Below, in pieces: positions 49,451-61,796 of a stretch of 64,000 bases of DNA; within the stretch, counting starts at the first letter, position 1, and each line of letters begins with the position of its first letter. The translations under genes were made by a program, and so were the position numbers. Source of the DNA: Varroa destructor (lineage: Eukaryota; Arthropoda; Arachnida; Mesostigmata; Varroidae); the NCBI RefSeq assembly GCF_002443255.2, contig NW_019211454.1, forward strand, positions 55,483,823 to 55,547,822, written 5' to 3'. Below the pieces are notes generated by a model. The model had not been told where the DNA came from, searched no databases, and saw only the letters and a program-made list of their open reading frames with translations.

Positions 49451-50786
49451 GTCCGCCTGAGTGAACGAGCTAGTGAATACTTCTGCGCGTGGGCGGCAGC
49501 TGTGGCTATGTGGTGCTGTAGGTTGCGGCGGCACGGCATAAGCACGAGTCAGCTTATGCTGCGTATTTATTCGCTTGAGATCCAGGTTAGGACTGCCGTA
49601 CAACCAACGGTCAGCGGCTGCCCGCCAGCCCCGCTCACAAAGTGAGGTTCTACCGAAGCACGAGCGGGGACGCGATGGCAGACCGGCGCCTCACAATCAC
49701 GCCAACCAGCCTGCGTGCCAGCAAGGCGCCCAGCTATCTAGTCATGCATCGTGCAGTATCAAGAAGAGCGCGATATAGAGAAAATGCGCGTGAGAAAGTG
49801 AGCGTGGCAAAAAGCGTTCAGCTCTCGCCTGATTAGAACGTGCGGAATAGGATGAAGGAAACGCATTGGGCTGGATGCGCCTAGGAGTACAGCTAGCGTG
49901 CTAGAAACGTCTTCTTTCTCCATTTTTCTGGGATCATACTCATCGTTGAAATGATGGTGATAATCATAATGATGGTGACTTTGGTTGCTGGGGGGAAGGG
50001 GGGAGTATAGCCGGAAGCGAGGAACGGGCGAAATGAGGCGGGGTGGAACACGAGCGAACAGTGAGACCATAGCGGTCGGCCAACCAACGGCGCACATTCA
50101 CGTATATGTCCATGCGCCCACTATCTGAACTGCGAACCTTTTTCATCATTTTGAAAAAAAGAAGAAGCATTCATGAAGACAGTCTGGGCTTCCGACAGAA
50201 CTAGCGGCCCATTGTGACACTGTTAACACTAGCGCGAGCAACTGGGCGTTCAACCACACTTCTTTCGTTTCCACCTTCCTGTTCTGCCACATTGTAGCAT
50301 AAAACACTATGGTATAGCATGCCGATTTATGCTGGCAGCGGTGATGGCGAAAATAAAGACGGCGGTCTCTATCCACCTCGTCGCCTCCATATATCTAAGA
50401 CATTTTGAAGTACATTAATGGATCTTTTTCAAGGGATCAGACGAAGTGTGGAAGCTCGCATACCCATGCCTTTGCGTGCTTTTCGATGTATATGTGCGTG
50501 TATACAGTGTGCAGGAGTACAATTTCCAAAAATGCGTAGGGTGTGATAGACAAAAAAATCAAACTTGTTCCTATGAGATAGATTTCTTCTTTACGTTTTC
50601 TGTCATTGGTTATGAGCAAACGGAGAGTGTGTGTGCGGAAGCGATCCATACCACGAGTACATTTTTTTTTATATGCCAGCGAATGAATAATGAAAAAGAG
50701 TAGGCAATTCGTTGTGCGTCACAGCTATAAATTTATCACCGAGATTACAGAAATATCGAGAAGTACTATACTTAATAATTGTACAA

Positions 50787-50815
50787 GTAATAATAATAAC
50801 AATAATAATAATAAT
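50787..50815 (+). repeat. (TAA)n microsatellite, interrupted
   Basis: About nine TAA units with one C interruption. Confidence 0.9.
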
Positions 50816-52129
50816 AGAAGTATGACTATTACTAACGGTAGTGATATATATCAGTACATTGCTTAAGTATATGTGCACCAACGAAGCCGTTATCTGTGAC
50901 GAATCTAAGCTATAAGCTACGTGTGAAACATGCGAAGGTTTAAATAGGCCTACATATAGGCAGTATAAAAATACGCCACTACCTTTGTACTGGACCGCTG
51001 GGGCGCAGTTACGGCAGCAGTTTAGCAGTCCGAGCTGACTGCCGCTCCGAAACAACCTAATATTTGGAAAGGCGTATAAAAGTGTTTAGCGCTTTATTCA
51101 GTTTAGTAACATTATAAGTACGCATATAAAAAGTGTCATAGGCGCACCATCCGTACGACGGCTAACAAATCAGGGTCGACTGCGGTTCTTCAGATCACCG
51201 AAAGGCAACTCCCGCAAGGCTACAGACCTTTGAAAGTACACGGCAACTCGCAAAATTACCTCCACTCTCACTTTAGAATATCCTCATCGACATTACCAGC
51301 ATAGCGGCAACGTTTTCACCTGTGCGGATATATAAGCTGGTTGGTTTCACCGGTAGCGTCACACGCAAAACATACTTCAGGTGGCCATGTCAGTCAACCC
51401 GATCTCGTCCGAATTCAGCGCTTGCCTTCGGCTCAATCTATGCTGTTAACTTCAGCGATTAGAGACGTCAAGACGACTTTTTTTTTTCGGAGAAAATAGC
51501 GACTTTATGCCGAAGAACAGTACAGGCAAATGCTCCGTGATGCATTCGTAGTCGTATAACTCCCTCTGTAAGCAACAACATCCATTTTTATTTCGGCAAT
51601 AAAGCTATAATCAGATACAAACGTTCCATATCGACAAATTCGGACCAATGAACGTGACCTCAATTTAAAAAAGAGTGAAAAACGTTGTGTTGTCATTGGC
51701 TTGCGCAACCCTTCGTCCGCGAAACGCGCCTTTTCTATGACTTATTATATGAATAGAAAACTACGTTTCATTAGAGCACACCGTCGTTGACTCCACGAAG
51801 AGATCCTAGGTCGACTCGATGCAACAGGCGTGCACGCGTTATACGATCTTAAAGTAGTTCTGTACCGCACTCGTTATGCGCGTTTTCAAAATCTGCTTGT
51901 TATTTAATTTAAAGTATCGTCTACATATTTTTCAGGAAACAACAGGCAATAAACCTGATGACAGGTGTAGGCGTTCTAGATATGGAAAAAATTACCATAG
52001 ATACCATGCCGCCTGTTGCCTTCTGGTACAGCCTTTAGAACACATAGAGAATTTAAGTTTTACACGGTTCAAACGATGCTTATGTGTTTTCTGTTGCTGT
52101 ATATTCCTATATAGATCTTGCAATATTAT

Positions 52130-52146
52130 TTTGTTTGTTTGTTTGT
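52130..52146 (+). repeat. (TTTG)n microsatellite
   Basis: Four TTTG units, followed by a TATATA tail. Confidence 0.9.
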
Positions 52147-54322
52147 ATATATGAGTCTCTAACTATTGCCAGCACAGGCGAATAAATTAAATTTGATTTA
52201 ACTTAAAATACTGCCTGTAAGCACATTGCAGAGGAACCGGAGCTTACACGAGACTCCTCAATGTATAGTTTGTCTTTTTTTTTCTATCTTTTAATGGAGT
52301 AATTTAGCCTGTAATTTTTTAAATAGTTCAATTTTGTCTTTTTTTTTTATTATTAATTAACTATTAAACACATTACAATTGTTAAGCTATTAAGTTGTGT
52401 ACTTTTTTAAACTAATTTTCTGCCAATCAAAGGCAGTGATAAAGCAAGGAGAAGTACTGAGGTGAGTGTTTGGAACAAAAGCAGTGAGGTTGTGCAAAGT
52501 ACCTTTTCGTTTTTCCTTATGCCAACTGAACTAAGGTTACCTCAAGTTAATTGGTTGTAGCAGTCTTCGATATTATTTTTGCCATGATTTCTCTGAAACC
52601 GTTTTCGTTCTGTGATTTTCGTCGCCTTCTATTTCCATACGCGGTAGCCGATGAGATTTAGAACTTGTTCTCCTTCCTAAAGAAATAGTCGCAATGTCAC
52701 TCTCCTAGAGGTTTGGTCATGATGTTGGGCTCGATATCGGTCGGAGCACAGCTGTCTGCTGATGGCGGCGTTCCCCGAAGTAACTTAGCAAAGTTCTCCA
52801 ATATTACTCGGAATGGTTGGCGACCAACATGCAAGTACGTCGTTTTCTACGAATTATGCGTTGTTATTATTGACATGAAGGGATGGCGACGAAATAAACT
52901 AGCTACCCGTAGCCGCAGGAGATCAGTGATAGTAAGGCGAATGCAGAAGGCACAGATCAACAATCAATAATCTGTATCAAGCAGCAATTAAATTCATTTC
53001 TCCGCAAGCAGTACTAACATATATGTCGAACGAGCAGCTCGTCTCGTTCAGTCTTGGCTTGTACTATGTTCTGTCCAATGATATGGTCAAATATCTATAT
53101 ACCATAGAAAAGACAACAGATGTAATCAGCCACCTGGTTATCGGAGCTCATGCAGTGGTAAAGCTATCAAATGCTAAAAGGAACACTACAAGGCGAAAAC
53201 ATTTTAGGTGTCGGTGACAATAGAAAAATAGGTTTGACAACAAAAGCTGAGATCGAATATAACGTTCTTTGCGTCGCACCTGATATTATACAGTGAAATT
53301 CTGGTTGAGGCGTACCAAAATTAGGACAACAGTGAATGATGCTGCAAGCATTTTTTTCCTACGATTCTGAGTTTGGCAAATGGTTAACGAATTTATGTAT
53401 ATAACACGGTATTTATCTCTGTATCCGATAATAAAAGTCTGCTGTCTACCCCTATATAAAAGACTGCTACTGCCTTTGCTAGCACAGCTGTGGTAAAGGG
53501 AACCAAATCACTTTATCCCAGGCTTAGCGTTCTGGTATAATGACACGTCTGTGCAGTTGTTCGTGGTCTTCTTATATCCTGCAACGAAAAAGTCGTGATG
53601 AGCTCGCATCTGCGCGTCGAATTTACGTGTCGAAATATCACTTCACCCTTTCAGAATTTTCTATTTTTTCTCTATACATTACACTTGTTTTTGACAAAAT
53701 TACCTAGAATTTCTGTGAAAAGCGCCTCCTTTGCCGCTACGGCGGCAAGAAAAGTCCATTCTGTAAATCGGCATTCATGGATCTACTTCGATTTTTCTGC
53801 CTACATTATAGTCAGCCATGTTTTTCCTGTGGAGTATCAGACCAGCCGACGTAACAGCATGAGTGAGCCTTTTTTTGAGGGAAGACGCAGATTGGCTTTC
53901 ATGGACACATAAACATACGCATGAAGAGCGCTATGTACCGCGACGTCCCGTCACGCCGTTGTTGTTCCACAACTAAAACAGCAGAGGCTAAAAGCTTCGG
54001 TTGAGCTACCCGGTCAGCTCCCTGCCAATGCCGAGCGGCGTTTCGGTGTCGGCGAACGCGCAAAAGGTGGGCGATGTTCACGACCACGACGACCACGAAT
54101 GTTCAGTTTCGGTTACGCGAGACAAAATTGTGTGTTTTTGTTGATGCGTTCCACCTTTTGGAAGTACTGAATGGGCGAGGTCGGTTTTTTGTTCCTTCTC
54201 CACCTTTGAGCAGAAACAGCGGCAGTGACGGCCAGCAGTAATGGAGAATTAAAGTCTCGATTCAATGATGAACCTTCGTGTCTTTTCGCTGAGATGAGCG
54301 CTACTTTACTATACAATTTTAG

Positions 54323-54612
54323 GCTTTGTTCTACCGTCGCTAAATGCCGACCCAGTCGAGCTAAGGGACAAGGTACATGAAGCTCTGTATGTATGCGTAT
54401 ATGAACAGGGAACTAGCGTTAAAGAGATACGACAACATATAAGTATAGTATCGATAGGTATTGCTCTAACACTGACGCGACGCGACACGACGAAGTATCG
54501 TAAAACAACGACCCGCCTTGACTTCGGTTATCTGTTTTCTATTGACCCAGTCTCGTTATTCGGGCAGGCTAAGGATGATCATCTTCTAGCAAAATGTTCA
54601 AATCACCATTAG
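54323..54612 (+). CDS. Candidate exon opening at an acceptor, no in-frame ATG
   Basis: A T- and A-rich tract ending ATTTTAG (AG at 54321-54322) is followed by an open frame of 95 codons to TAG at 54610, with no in-frame ATG. The first residues, FVLPSLNADPVELRDKVHEA, look like a loop and an amphipathic helix. The layout is reminiscent of helix 9 of nuclear-receptor ligand-binding domains (LN-x-D then E-x-LR-x-KV), but this rests on about 15 residues and may be coincidence. Possible donors occur after AAG (GTACAT) and after TAT (GTATGC), so a real exon could be much shorter than the frame. Confidence 0.25.
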
Positions 54613-56623
54613 ACATATTGCAATTGATTGGGCGTTGAAACGTGAAAAATCAACTAACGAGCAAGAACGACTTATCTAACATGACAAGTAAATAAACAAA
54701 GACGAGCAAATAGAAGTTCGTCTACCAAGAAAGACCGTTTTGCCCCACCGATACTACAAAACTGTGCGCATAGATGGCCATTTCTATTAGGAACAGTTTC
54801 AAAGTGTTACAAAACGGAATCTTCTATCTTTAGACTGCTAAGTACTGCAAGCTTCTGGTCTCATGGGCGTTGAATAACGTTGAGTTATTATTATGTGCGT
54901 ACTATAGAGTGGGTAGATGACCGTAGCGTTACGAACACCTATGTGCGTCTGTTTCGAAGCTGCGATACAAATAATTAGTTTTGACAATGCTCGAAAACCG
55001 TCCACGCAAAAGACAGAAGTATTCAACATTTAATTAATAAGAGTACGTTTTCTCGTACTAGAATCAATCTAATTGGCACAAGGCTTTCGCGAACTTCCCT
55101 ATTGTTCCACTTTATAACTATAAAAGCATTTTCAGACAAAAAGTAGGCTTTCTTATCCATCTATTTTGGATGCAAGAGGTTCAACTCGCTTTACAAGAAG
55201 CTTCTCTTCTGTATTATAAGGCAAAATATTCTGTTACGGTAAATTCTGTTATGTACTTGATACAGATTGGAAGCTATCTTGATGAGCAGCATGACGTCTT
55301 TTGCGGCGACTAGTACATAGCTATGTATACATATCACATGTATATATATCATCTGGTACATATATCTAATTATTATACATAAGATGATTTTCCAAATACA
55401 TTTGGAAACCAATCAGATTTATGTTAAGATATAAGATGTAATAAGTAAAACGTTTTGATGCCCTGGCGTTGTTTTCGAGGTAATTTTTTATAAGCACACC
55501 GCTGGCTTCTATAGCTAATCCTTCACCTGTCGACAGGACCTGCTGCTTTGGTCCGAACGGCCTTCCGGTTTTTACTTGGATTATTTGGGGCACTTCTTTG
55601 TTCTTCACTTATTACGAGAAACCCCTGTACTAATAGTTACGTTGGTAGACAATTTGTTTCGTTCGTGTTGTCGCCATCGTCGTCGACCCGAGGGCATCAC
55701 TCTCTTTAGCTTGTGTTGGAGTATACACAGAAACGAATCACGTGTCAATACCAATAAACAAAAAATGCTTTGTTATCAATTGGAGTATTAATAGATTACA
55801 CGACGTCTGGCATCGCCGTTAGACATTTTATCACATGGATGGTTCCCAGCACAAAACGAGATGAGTTTAGACGCGCTTGTAAACATCGTGCGACCCAGAA
55901 ATTAGCATGGAAACGCGTTACCATCAGAGGAACGATTGTGTGAACACGTGCGCCTTACCTCTGATCCTATAAGGTATAAATATATCAGACACTATTTTTT
56001 ACTACGTAACATTATTGTGTATTTAGGGTAGATGCCATTGTTTGATTTAGATATGTTACATGCATATGTTGCGTGTCATGAAGAAAGCCTATTCGCGAAC
56101 ACAGGCACTGGCTTGCGAGGTCTTCATTTCGAAAAGAAGATTCACGAAATTTTCTTGAATAGCTGTAACGGTTGACAACGAGTATCTGATATTACGCCCG
56201 ACGCTTAAAATGAAATATCTAGCCGTATGATGATCTGTTGCAATGAGACGCCTATCTGACGCCAGACTTAGCCAAGTTGAGTACAATATAGCGACAGCAC
56301 TTCATGATCGGGCCCCAAAGATTCAAGTGCTTTTTACATAGACACAAATTGGTGGCTTTATCAGGATCTAAATGATACACTAATCGAGGCGTTTTTGTAT
56401 CATACTTTTAGGCTGTAACGAACCCTAACAAAAATCAATGTACTCTTACTTAGAATACAGTGGTTGATCGGGCACTATTTCGACGCCGATATGGCGACAA
56501 TAATACGATCGTTTCTATCTGCCACACGAAAATAAGATAGAAATTTACAAACAATTTATTCATCTATTGCATCGAAATGTGCCATGTCTAGTCTTCATAG
56601 ACGATTGTCTCTTCTGACTGCAG
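54613..56623. other. AT-rich stretch, no gene apart from a SINE copy
   Basis: SINE copy D lies at 55795-55945. The remaining frames (54838, 55191-55608, 56089) are short and unsupported. Confidence 0.5.
55795..55945 (-). mobile_element. tRNA-derived SINE, family 1, copy D
   Basis: On the minus strand, a degenerate head (CTCTGATGGTAACGCG, then TTTCTGGGTCGCACG) precedes the body blocks TCGTTTTGTGCTGGGAACCA (55859-55840) and ATGTCTAACGGCGATGCCAG (55826-55807). These align with copies B and C at the same spacing. The B box is eroded. It has no tail or target duplication. Confidence 0.7.
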
Positions 56624-56903
56624 TGTCAAAAGGGTGGAATATCTTCCGCTTCCAAACTTGGCACCAACGCTACCTCTAACTAATAAACGAGGCAAACAAA
56701 TAGTTAAGAATCGTGGGTGGTGTCAGATGTTGCGACACCCGTTGTTTGCTTATGGTAATACGGCAGAACTCACCAACGACCTCTTTGATCTCTCGGATGA
56801 CCATTATGAACACGTCGTCTGTGAGTCCTCTGCTCGAGGAATATTCCTGCCTCTCGAACAAATGTACACATTTTCTAAGCTGATTAAACACTTGTCGACC
56901 TAG
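56624..56903 (+). CDS. Candidate last coding exon (about 92 codons)
   Basis: A strong acceptor, TTGTCTCTTCTGACTGCAG (AG at 56622-56623), is followed by one leftover base and an open frame to TAG at 56901-56903. The peptide contains YLPLPNLAPTLPLTNKRGK, then LRHPLFAYGNTAELTNDLF and an acidic DLSDDHYEH, ending LEQMYTFSKLIKHLST. This is a soluble-looking sequence with mixed charges and normal codon choice. A donor-like TATG/GTAATA at about 56754 could end the exon earlier. A minus-strand frame (56676-56999) covers the same DNA. No domain is recognised. Confidence 0.4.
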
Positions 56904-58008
56904 CAAAATGCAACGCCACGCACCATGCTGGGGTGAACACGTTCTTCTTCGCAGCTTCCCTCTCAAAATATTTAATTGAAGGAAGTTCGTTGACGCCAAC
57001 GAAAAAAAATTTGTGCATACGTCAGGTGCTTGGGCGTATTCAGCCGTACGTCTCTATCCGAGCGTCTGGGTTTTAACGTCTATACGTGCATGTGTGTTTA
57101 CCTGTCTTTCACTTCCTGAATCGGTTAGCGACACAGCAACGGATAGCGCTCATTGGGTGTCAAGCACAAAGGCAGGGCGGGAATGTACGCTGTATGACGT
57201 TAATATTGCCTTAGGATCCAGAAAAGGCAACAGTCGATCGATGAAGGAATACAAAACGACGTAGTAGATAGGAGTGAAGTTATTGACGTCGCGCGTCTTT
57301 CGAACTCCAACTTCGAGGAAAATGGGTAAGATGAAGTAGTTAAGCTATCACCTACACGCCAACATCAAGCATTCAAAGAACAAGCTTGTCGTCGACGCGT
57401 TCCGGTAGAAGTCTCGTCGCTTGGATGCTTTCCTGAATGTGTAAAAAAAAATGAAGGGTGAGTATAAGATCATCACTCTGCAAAACATGATACAAAAGAA
57501 GAAAGCATTAATTAGAGATACTTCTCTATAAGTATAATAATAATGCTATTTTCAGCCTTTGAACTAGCGTGATGAGAAATGATTTGAATACATAGTCTTA
57601 TGTAACCGTATATTAGTCATTACTTTTCTTTTACTGTCAGAGTGCAACTACTGTGAAAAAGTTTCGGCTCGCTGTTCAGACGGCGGCAGCTGTCGATTTG
57701 TGCTATGGCTGAGGGACCCAAAGCACTCAAGAAATGGCCATTTTTCGAGAGTCCCCAATGAAAATATCGTTCGGTTCATTGAGAGATGTAATAATTAGTT
57801 GATTACTGTCGCTGTTGTTTTTGCTAGGGCCCAGTTGGGGCATTTCTTAGATTGCTTGCAGGCGTAAATGTTACATTAGGGTTGGCAATGGAGTGTTCTT
57901 AGCTATGAACATCTTCAAGATTTTGAGACCATCCATCCGTCCGTCTGCGTCTGATACAGTAGCTATGTTTTATACCTAAGTATTTATATTCAACTAATTA
58001 AATTCTGA
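56904..58008. other. No supportable gene
   Basis: A plus-strand frame at 57013-57264 has no splice signals or motif. The rest is dense in stops, with an A9 run near 57444. Confidence 0.45.
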
Positions 58009-58386
58009 TTGTCGAATGAGGCGAACTGTAAAAGGTACCAAGCCACATTGAACATCTTTCTACCTGTAGCATGTGTTCCTCTGCTAGTCGGGACGTTATT
58101 ACAGCCTATTAAAGTAAAATCTGTCCTTTATTGTTTCGATTACTCCGCACCTGCAGCTCCTTTTACATTTATTTCGAAGGTTAAGGGGAATGAAGGAAAT
58201 GGAACGGTAGAGCATGCGCACAAAACAAAGGCGCTCATACTGTATTTACGCCATGAATTTGTTTCGGTGGCCATCATTAGACTGTATGATCACTCCCCAC
58301 GAAAGAAGCTGATGTACAACTACGTGTATCGTAACGGAGTACAACGGTGGCCAGCTAGCGCAAATATGATTTCGTCCGACGGGTAA
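58009..58386 (+). CDS. 125-codon open frame, unassigned
   Basis: The frame begins at TTG, right after an in-frame stop, and runs to TAA. An acceptor-like GACGTTATTACAG occurs inside it, after which the segment PIKVKSVLYCFDY to the end (ASANMISSDG) would form an exon of about 90 codons. The peptide has a hydrophobic stretch near residues 17-32 and later a basic region with HEFVSVAIIRLYDHSPRKK. No domain is recognised. It could be an exon or a chance frame. Confidence 0.25.
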   Translation: MSNEANCKRYQATLNIFLPVACVPLLVGTLLQPIKVKSVLYCFDYSAPAAPFTFISKVKGNEGNGTVEHAHKTKALILYLRHEFVSVAIIRLYDHSPRKKLMYNYVYRNGVQRWPASANMISSDG

Positions 58387-58576
58387 CAAAACTCATATAA
58401 AGATATAACAGCGACATATTTATTATAGGCAAAAAACAGCTCTATTTTAATATACAGAAGCATATATCTGTCGCCGACTTATCTTTCTTCCGAATATTTT
58501 CCTCCGATATTATGGCATTTTTATGTGTAGCTCGCGTTTCGTTGTGGTCCCGTTCTCCTGCTGTTGCCACTTACAG
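58387..58576. other. Intron-like spacer ending in a polypyrimidine tract
   Basis: AT-rich sequence that ends in TTCTCCTGCTGTTGCCACTT, a polypyrimidine tract leading to the acceptor at 58576. Confidence 0.4.
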
Positions 58577-58712
58577 TCATTGTAATGTCAGAGATACGCC
58601 GACAGGCGTATTCAATATACATGATGATGACGGAGAAACAAGCACGGAAAGAAAGGCTGACCTCTGGCGCATAGTTACCGTCTTCACAAACAGTAGAGTA
58701 ATAGACCATTAA
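58577..58712 (+). CDS. Candidate last coding exon (44 codons)
   Basis: A strong polypyrimidine tract and CTTACAG acceptor (AG at 58575-58576) precede one leftover base and 44 codons to TAA. The peptide reads HCNVRDTPTGVFNIHDDD and later KADLWRIVTVF. It is hydrophilic, with an acidic cluster and a normal mix of codons. It starts in the same phase as the 56624 candidate. A minus-strand frame of 62 codons overlaps. I do not recognise it. Confidence 0.35.
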
Positions 58713-58830
58713 AGTAAAAACACGGTCGTATAGGTATGTGCTCGCTATGAAATCATTACCATCGTGTGCATAAAAAAGACGAGTACGTCCTTACGGAAAA
58801 GCATTTGAATAACTGCATTAATTTTAGTTA

Positions 58831-58875
<45 letters not shown>

Positions 58876-61538
58876 ATGTATTTTAGTTGATTTACGCAAA
58901 GCTTAATAACGACGGGTACCTCACAGGGTTGCTTTTGTGTTGTCGACCCATTAGCAGCCTCGCCCTAAAAGCAAATGAAGCAGTTATGGACGCGTACAAT
59001 AAACGGGGCACATTTGCATATTGCATACGTAAAATTGAAGCAATCTATCTTGAGTCACAACGTATAATTAATAGTTTTGTAAGTTCATCAGTTCGGAACT
59101 TAAATAAGGCTATGTGAATATGCTCGCATATGCTAAAAAAAGTATATTTGCGTTATGTTTTGTAGAATGACAATTGTCACCCAACAACTTACATTTCTAT
59201 TGATGGACAGGCTATGCACTAGAAAAATACGTACTTGAATGCCCCGACGAGGTCGTAGTTGGATTACGCACTGGAAGTTTGCTACTGAACAGCTGATAGT
59301 TTGTCGTGAAATCCGCATTCTAGGCGCGCTTCGTTATGTAGAGGAAATGCGCCCTCTATCGGCGTTTCATTTCCTCGCGTAAACCGCTCGTTCAGGGGCT
59401 CACCGGTACAAAACGGCGCACCATTTCACTACAGCAGCCTCTTTTAGATGAGTTCCCTACCCCAAGAAATGGAACAAGATTGTAATGCCATCCGTCTTCC
59501 CTTATAGGTAGTTGCCATTTTGGTATGATTCATTAAGGTTCTCTAAGGCTCTGTATTACGGTAGAAGAGTATATGGCATTATTATCAAGAGAAGCGTTTA
59601 AATGGTAAACAAAAGACGTGTGCAAAACCCCCATAATTTAATTGTCGTTGGCAAACATTTGGAACGACATGCGATAGTTAAAAAAAAAAGTACGTAGTCA
59701 GCCATAAGTACGCCATTGGAATCCTATACCTGTACCAAACACTAAAGGTATAGCGTTCATTGAGTTAGAATGCTATTTTGAAATAGTATTAATGTTCATC
59801 ATCAAATCATAGGCTATTCCACAGTAGTCTATCTTTGCTTATAATTAAATATCTGGTTGGTTTATAAATTCTGTTTCAATACAAAGCTATTTTCGATAGA
59901 AGTATCAAATGATGTACCCTATTGATGATACGAGATGTACAGACGGTAGTTTCAGCTTGGCGGTCTGTTCGGCTCATTCGGTACCCTTTCTTGCCATCTG
60001 ACTCTAAATGAAGCTCCCTAGCAGAGGAAAAATGGCAATATTACATCAAATAGGTTGCCCACGGCAATTAAGTAGATAGCCTGGCGGAATGCCATTGCGA
60101 TAAGCTAGAACGGTCCTTTTAAGGATTTATTAAGGCAATTTTTTCTTGCCTATAACGGTGAAGTGGGAAAGCAAAAGTTTAATGGAACCCGTGTTTAGTT
60201 GTAGCTAGGAAAACTCTGATAGGTTTAAGATGTAAGCTTTCTAATGGCAGGTAAAACTTCTTTGCGAAAATTCTATTCAGCCAATGCTGAACTATGAAAA
60301 TTATATCACCAGAACGACTTTATCTTCTTTTTTGGTCCCTATAAAGGGTTTCATAGTCTAGCCTGATAAGGTACATCCTGAGTTCCATTTGACGTGTGCA
60401 AGAACCAAACTAAGGCCTGGAGATATTAGATTTTACGTTCGTACCTCAAGATGTAGGTTTTTAAGGTAGCAATCAGTTTAAGTTCTATTTAGCAATATTG
60501 ATATTACTTGCATCTTTATCTCATCATCTATAAGTTACCTTACAATATGGCTCACGTTAAAACTTAATAAAGAAATCCATATCCCGAATTACACGCCTAA
60601 CCGCAAGGTTAGCTCTTATCTTACGTATATATGTACTTCTACGATATTCGCTACGTATTTTTCTAAGATTGGAGATAAATAAAGGTTGGGAGCATCGGGA
60701 GGACCGAAGTTAGATGTTTTGTTATTTGGGTAGTAATCATGTTCTACATGATAAGCTAGCGATTCGACTTACACTGGCGAGCTAAAATCCCCAACTGTTA
60801 CATACGGACATGTATACGATTATCCTGGAAAAAGCAGTGACTATACTACTACAAGAGATACTCATCATTTTCAGAGGCATGTCACGTATTTAAATAGTGA
60901 TTTCAGAAACTAGTAGCGAAAACAACAGTCTACCGGAAGATAGTGCGGGAGGGCATTGCGGAAAGTAGAACAGTACCCACTGATATAATCGTGCTATGTC
61001 GGTATAAGGCTATATGTGTTTTGGAATGAGTAAAGTATACTACCCACATCTATCCTGACTCATAGCAAGGTCGCCCGTAAGCAAAACGGTCTAGATTTTT
61101 TTAACAGTGTAGGATGTCTGGCTAGAGCAAAATAGGTAAATCGTCGTCAGTAGACCGCTCCCGTTAGAATTATGGTGCTTTATGGTTACTCTACTATCCG
61201 CGTTTTCTCGTTCGGTTGTTATTGCCTCACAGTGTTTTATCAATCTGTTACAATTACCTCGAATTAACTTCAAACTACTTTATATATAACGCAACGTACT
61301 AAACCACCGCAATAATCCCGTCATGATATTATTGCTAGTAGTACGCTATTTGACAGATGTCATAAGTTTACTCTATTGGAGTTTTGTAATAACTTCTTTA
61401 TAGCAAACTTCTGGCGTTCCAAATAAATACAAGTATGTTGCTTGCTTTGAGTTGAAAACATCTAAATGATGTTTGTGTCTAGGCAGATTTTCGATCCGCA
61501 ACTACAACTTTCAAGTTACAATCATTGCGAAAACATAG
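58713..61538. other. AT-rich stretch, no gene seen
   Basis: It begins with a (TA)n microsatellite (58829-58872). Frames at 58887, 59133 and 61091 are unsupported. An imperfect hairpin lies around 59341-59376 (GAGGAAATG with CATTTCCTC). Confidence 0.55.
58829..58872. repeat. (TA)n microsatellite, longest in window
   Basis: A 44-nt TA tract, with one G interruption near 58836 followed by 18 perfect TA units. Confidence 0.95.
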
Positions 61539-61796
61539 GTATACAAGTTGACAGGTAAGGGGATGAAACTTCGCTTTGCATCGCCATTTATGTTAGTCGG
61601 TAACTACGAGTATGGGACTTTGAGTAGCTTTTATATTGAGACAAATTATCATATGGAAACTGATGTTGAAAAAATAACTGTCAACCAAGTTAAGAATATT
61701 GAAATTCAGTTTCGATTTGAATGGATTGAAGACTGCGGCGATCCTTTGAAAAACGCCAGTGTAATCTTTAATATGACTTTGTTTCAGCCTGAATGA
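61539..61796 (+). CDS. Candidate last coding exon, possible secreted lipid-binding fold
   Basis: An open frame of 85 codons plus stop follows an acceptor-like AACATAG (AG at 61537-61538); the polypyrimidine tract is weak. The peptide alternates hydrophobic and polar residues as in beta strands (LRFASPFMLVGNYEYG, EKITVNQVKNIEIQFRF) with one N-glycosylation site (NAS) and one cysteine. This alternation, with a GKG start and a V-x-x-VKNIEI segment, recalls arthropod TULIP-type proteins (juvenile-hormone-binding or group-7-allergen-like). That is a pattern impression only. Codon use is moderately AT-rich. Confidence 0.33.
   Translation, partial: VYKLTGKGMKLRFASPFMLVGNYEYGTLSSFYIETNYHMETDVEKITVNQVKNIEIQFRFEWIEDCGDPLKNASVIFNMTLFQPE

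Larger units (their letters stand above)
48401..54322. other. GC-richer then AT-rich stretch, no gene assigned
   Basis: A pyrimidine-rich stretch lies at 49050-49450. A plus-strand frame at 48738-48935 (ATG; hydrophobic segment FLALTLALVTAATG, donor-like CTGGTAACAG) is weakly interesting. ATGATGGTG occurs twice near 49950-49975. GC falls after 50.4 kb. A (TAA)n tract is at 50787 and a (TTTG)n tract at 52130. Frames at 50669, 51876, 52713 and 53595 have no support. Confidence 0.45.
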
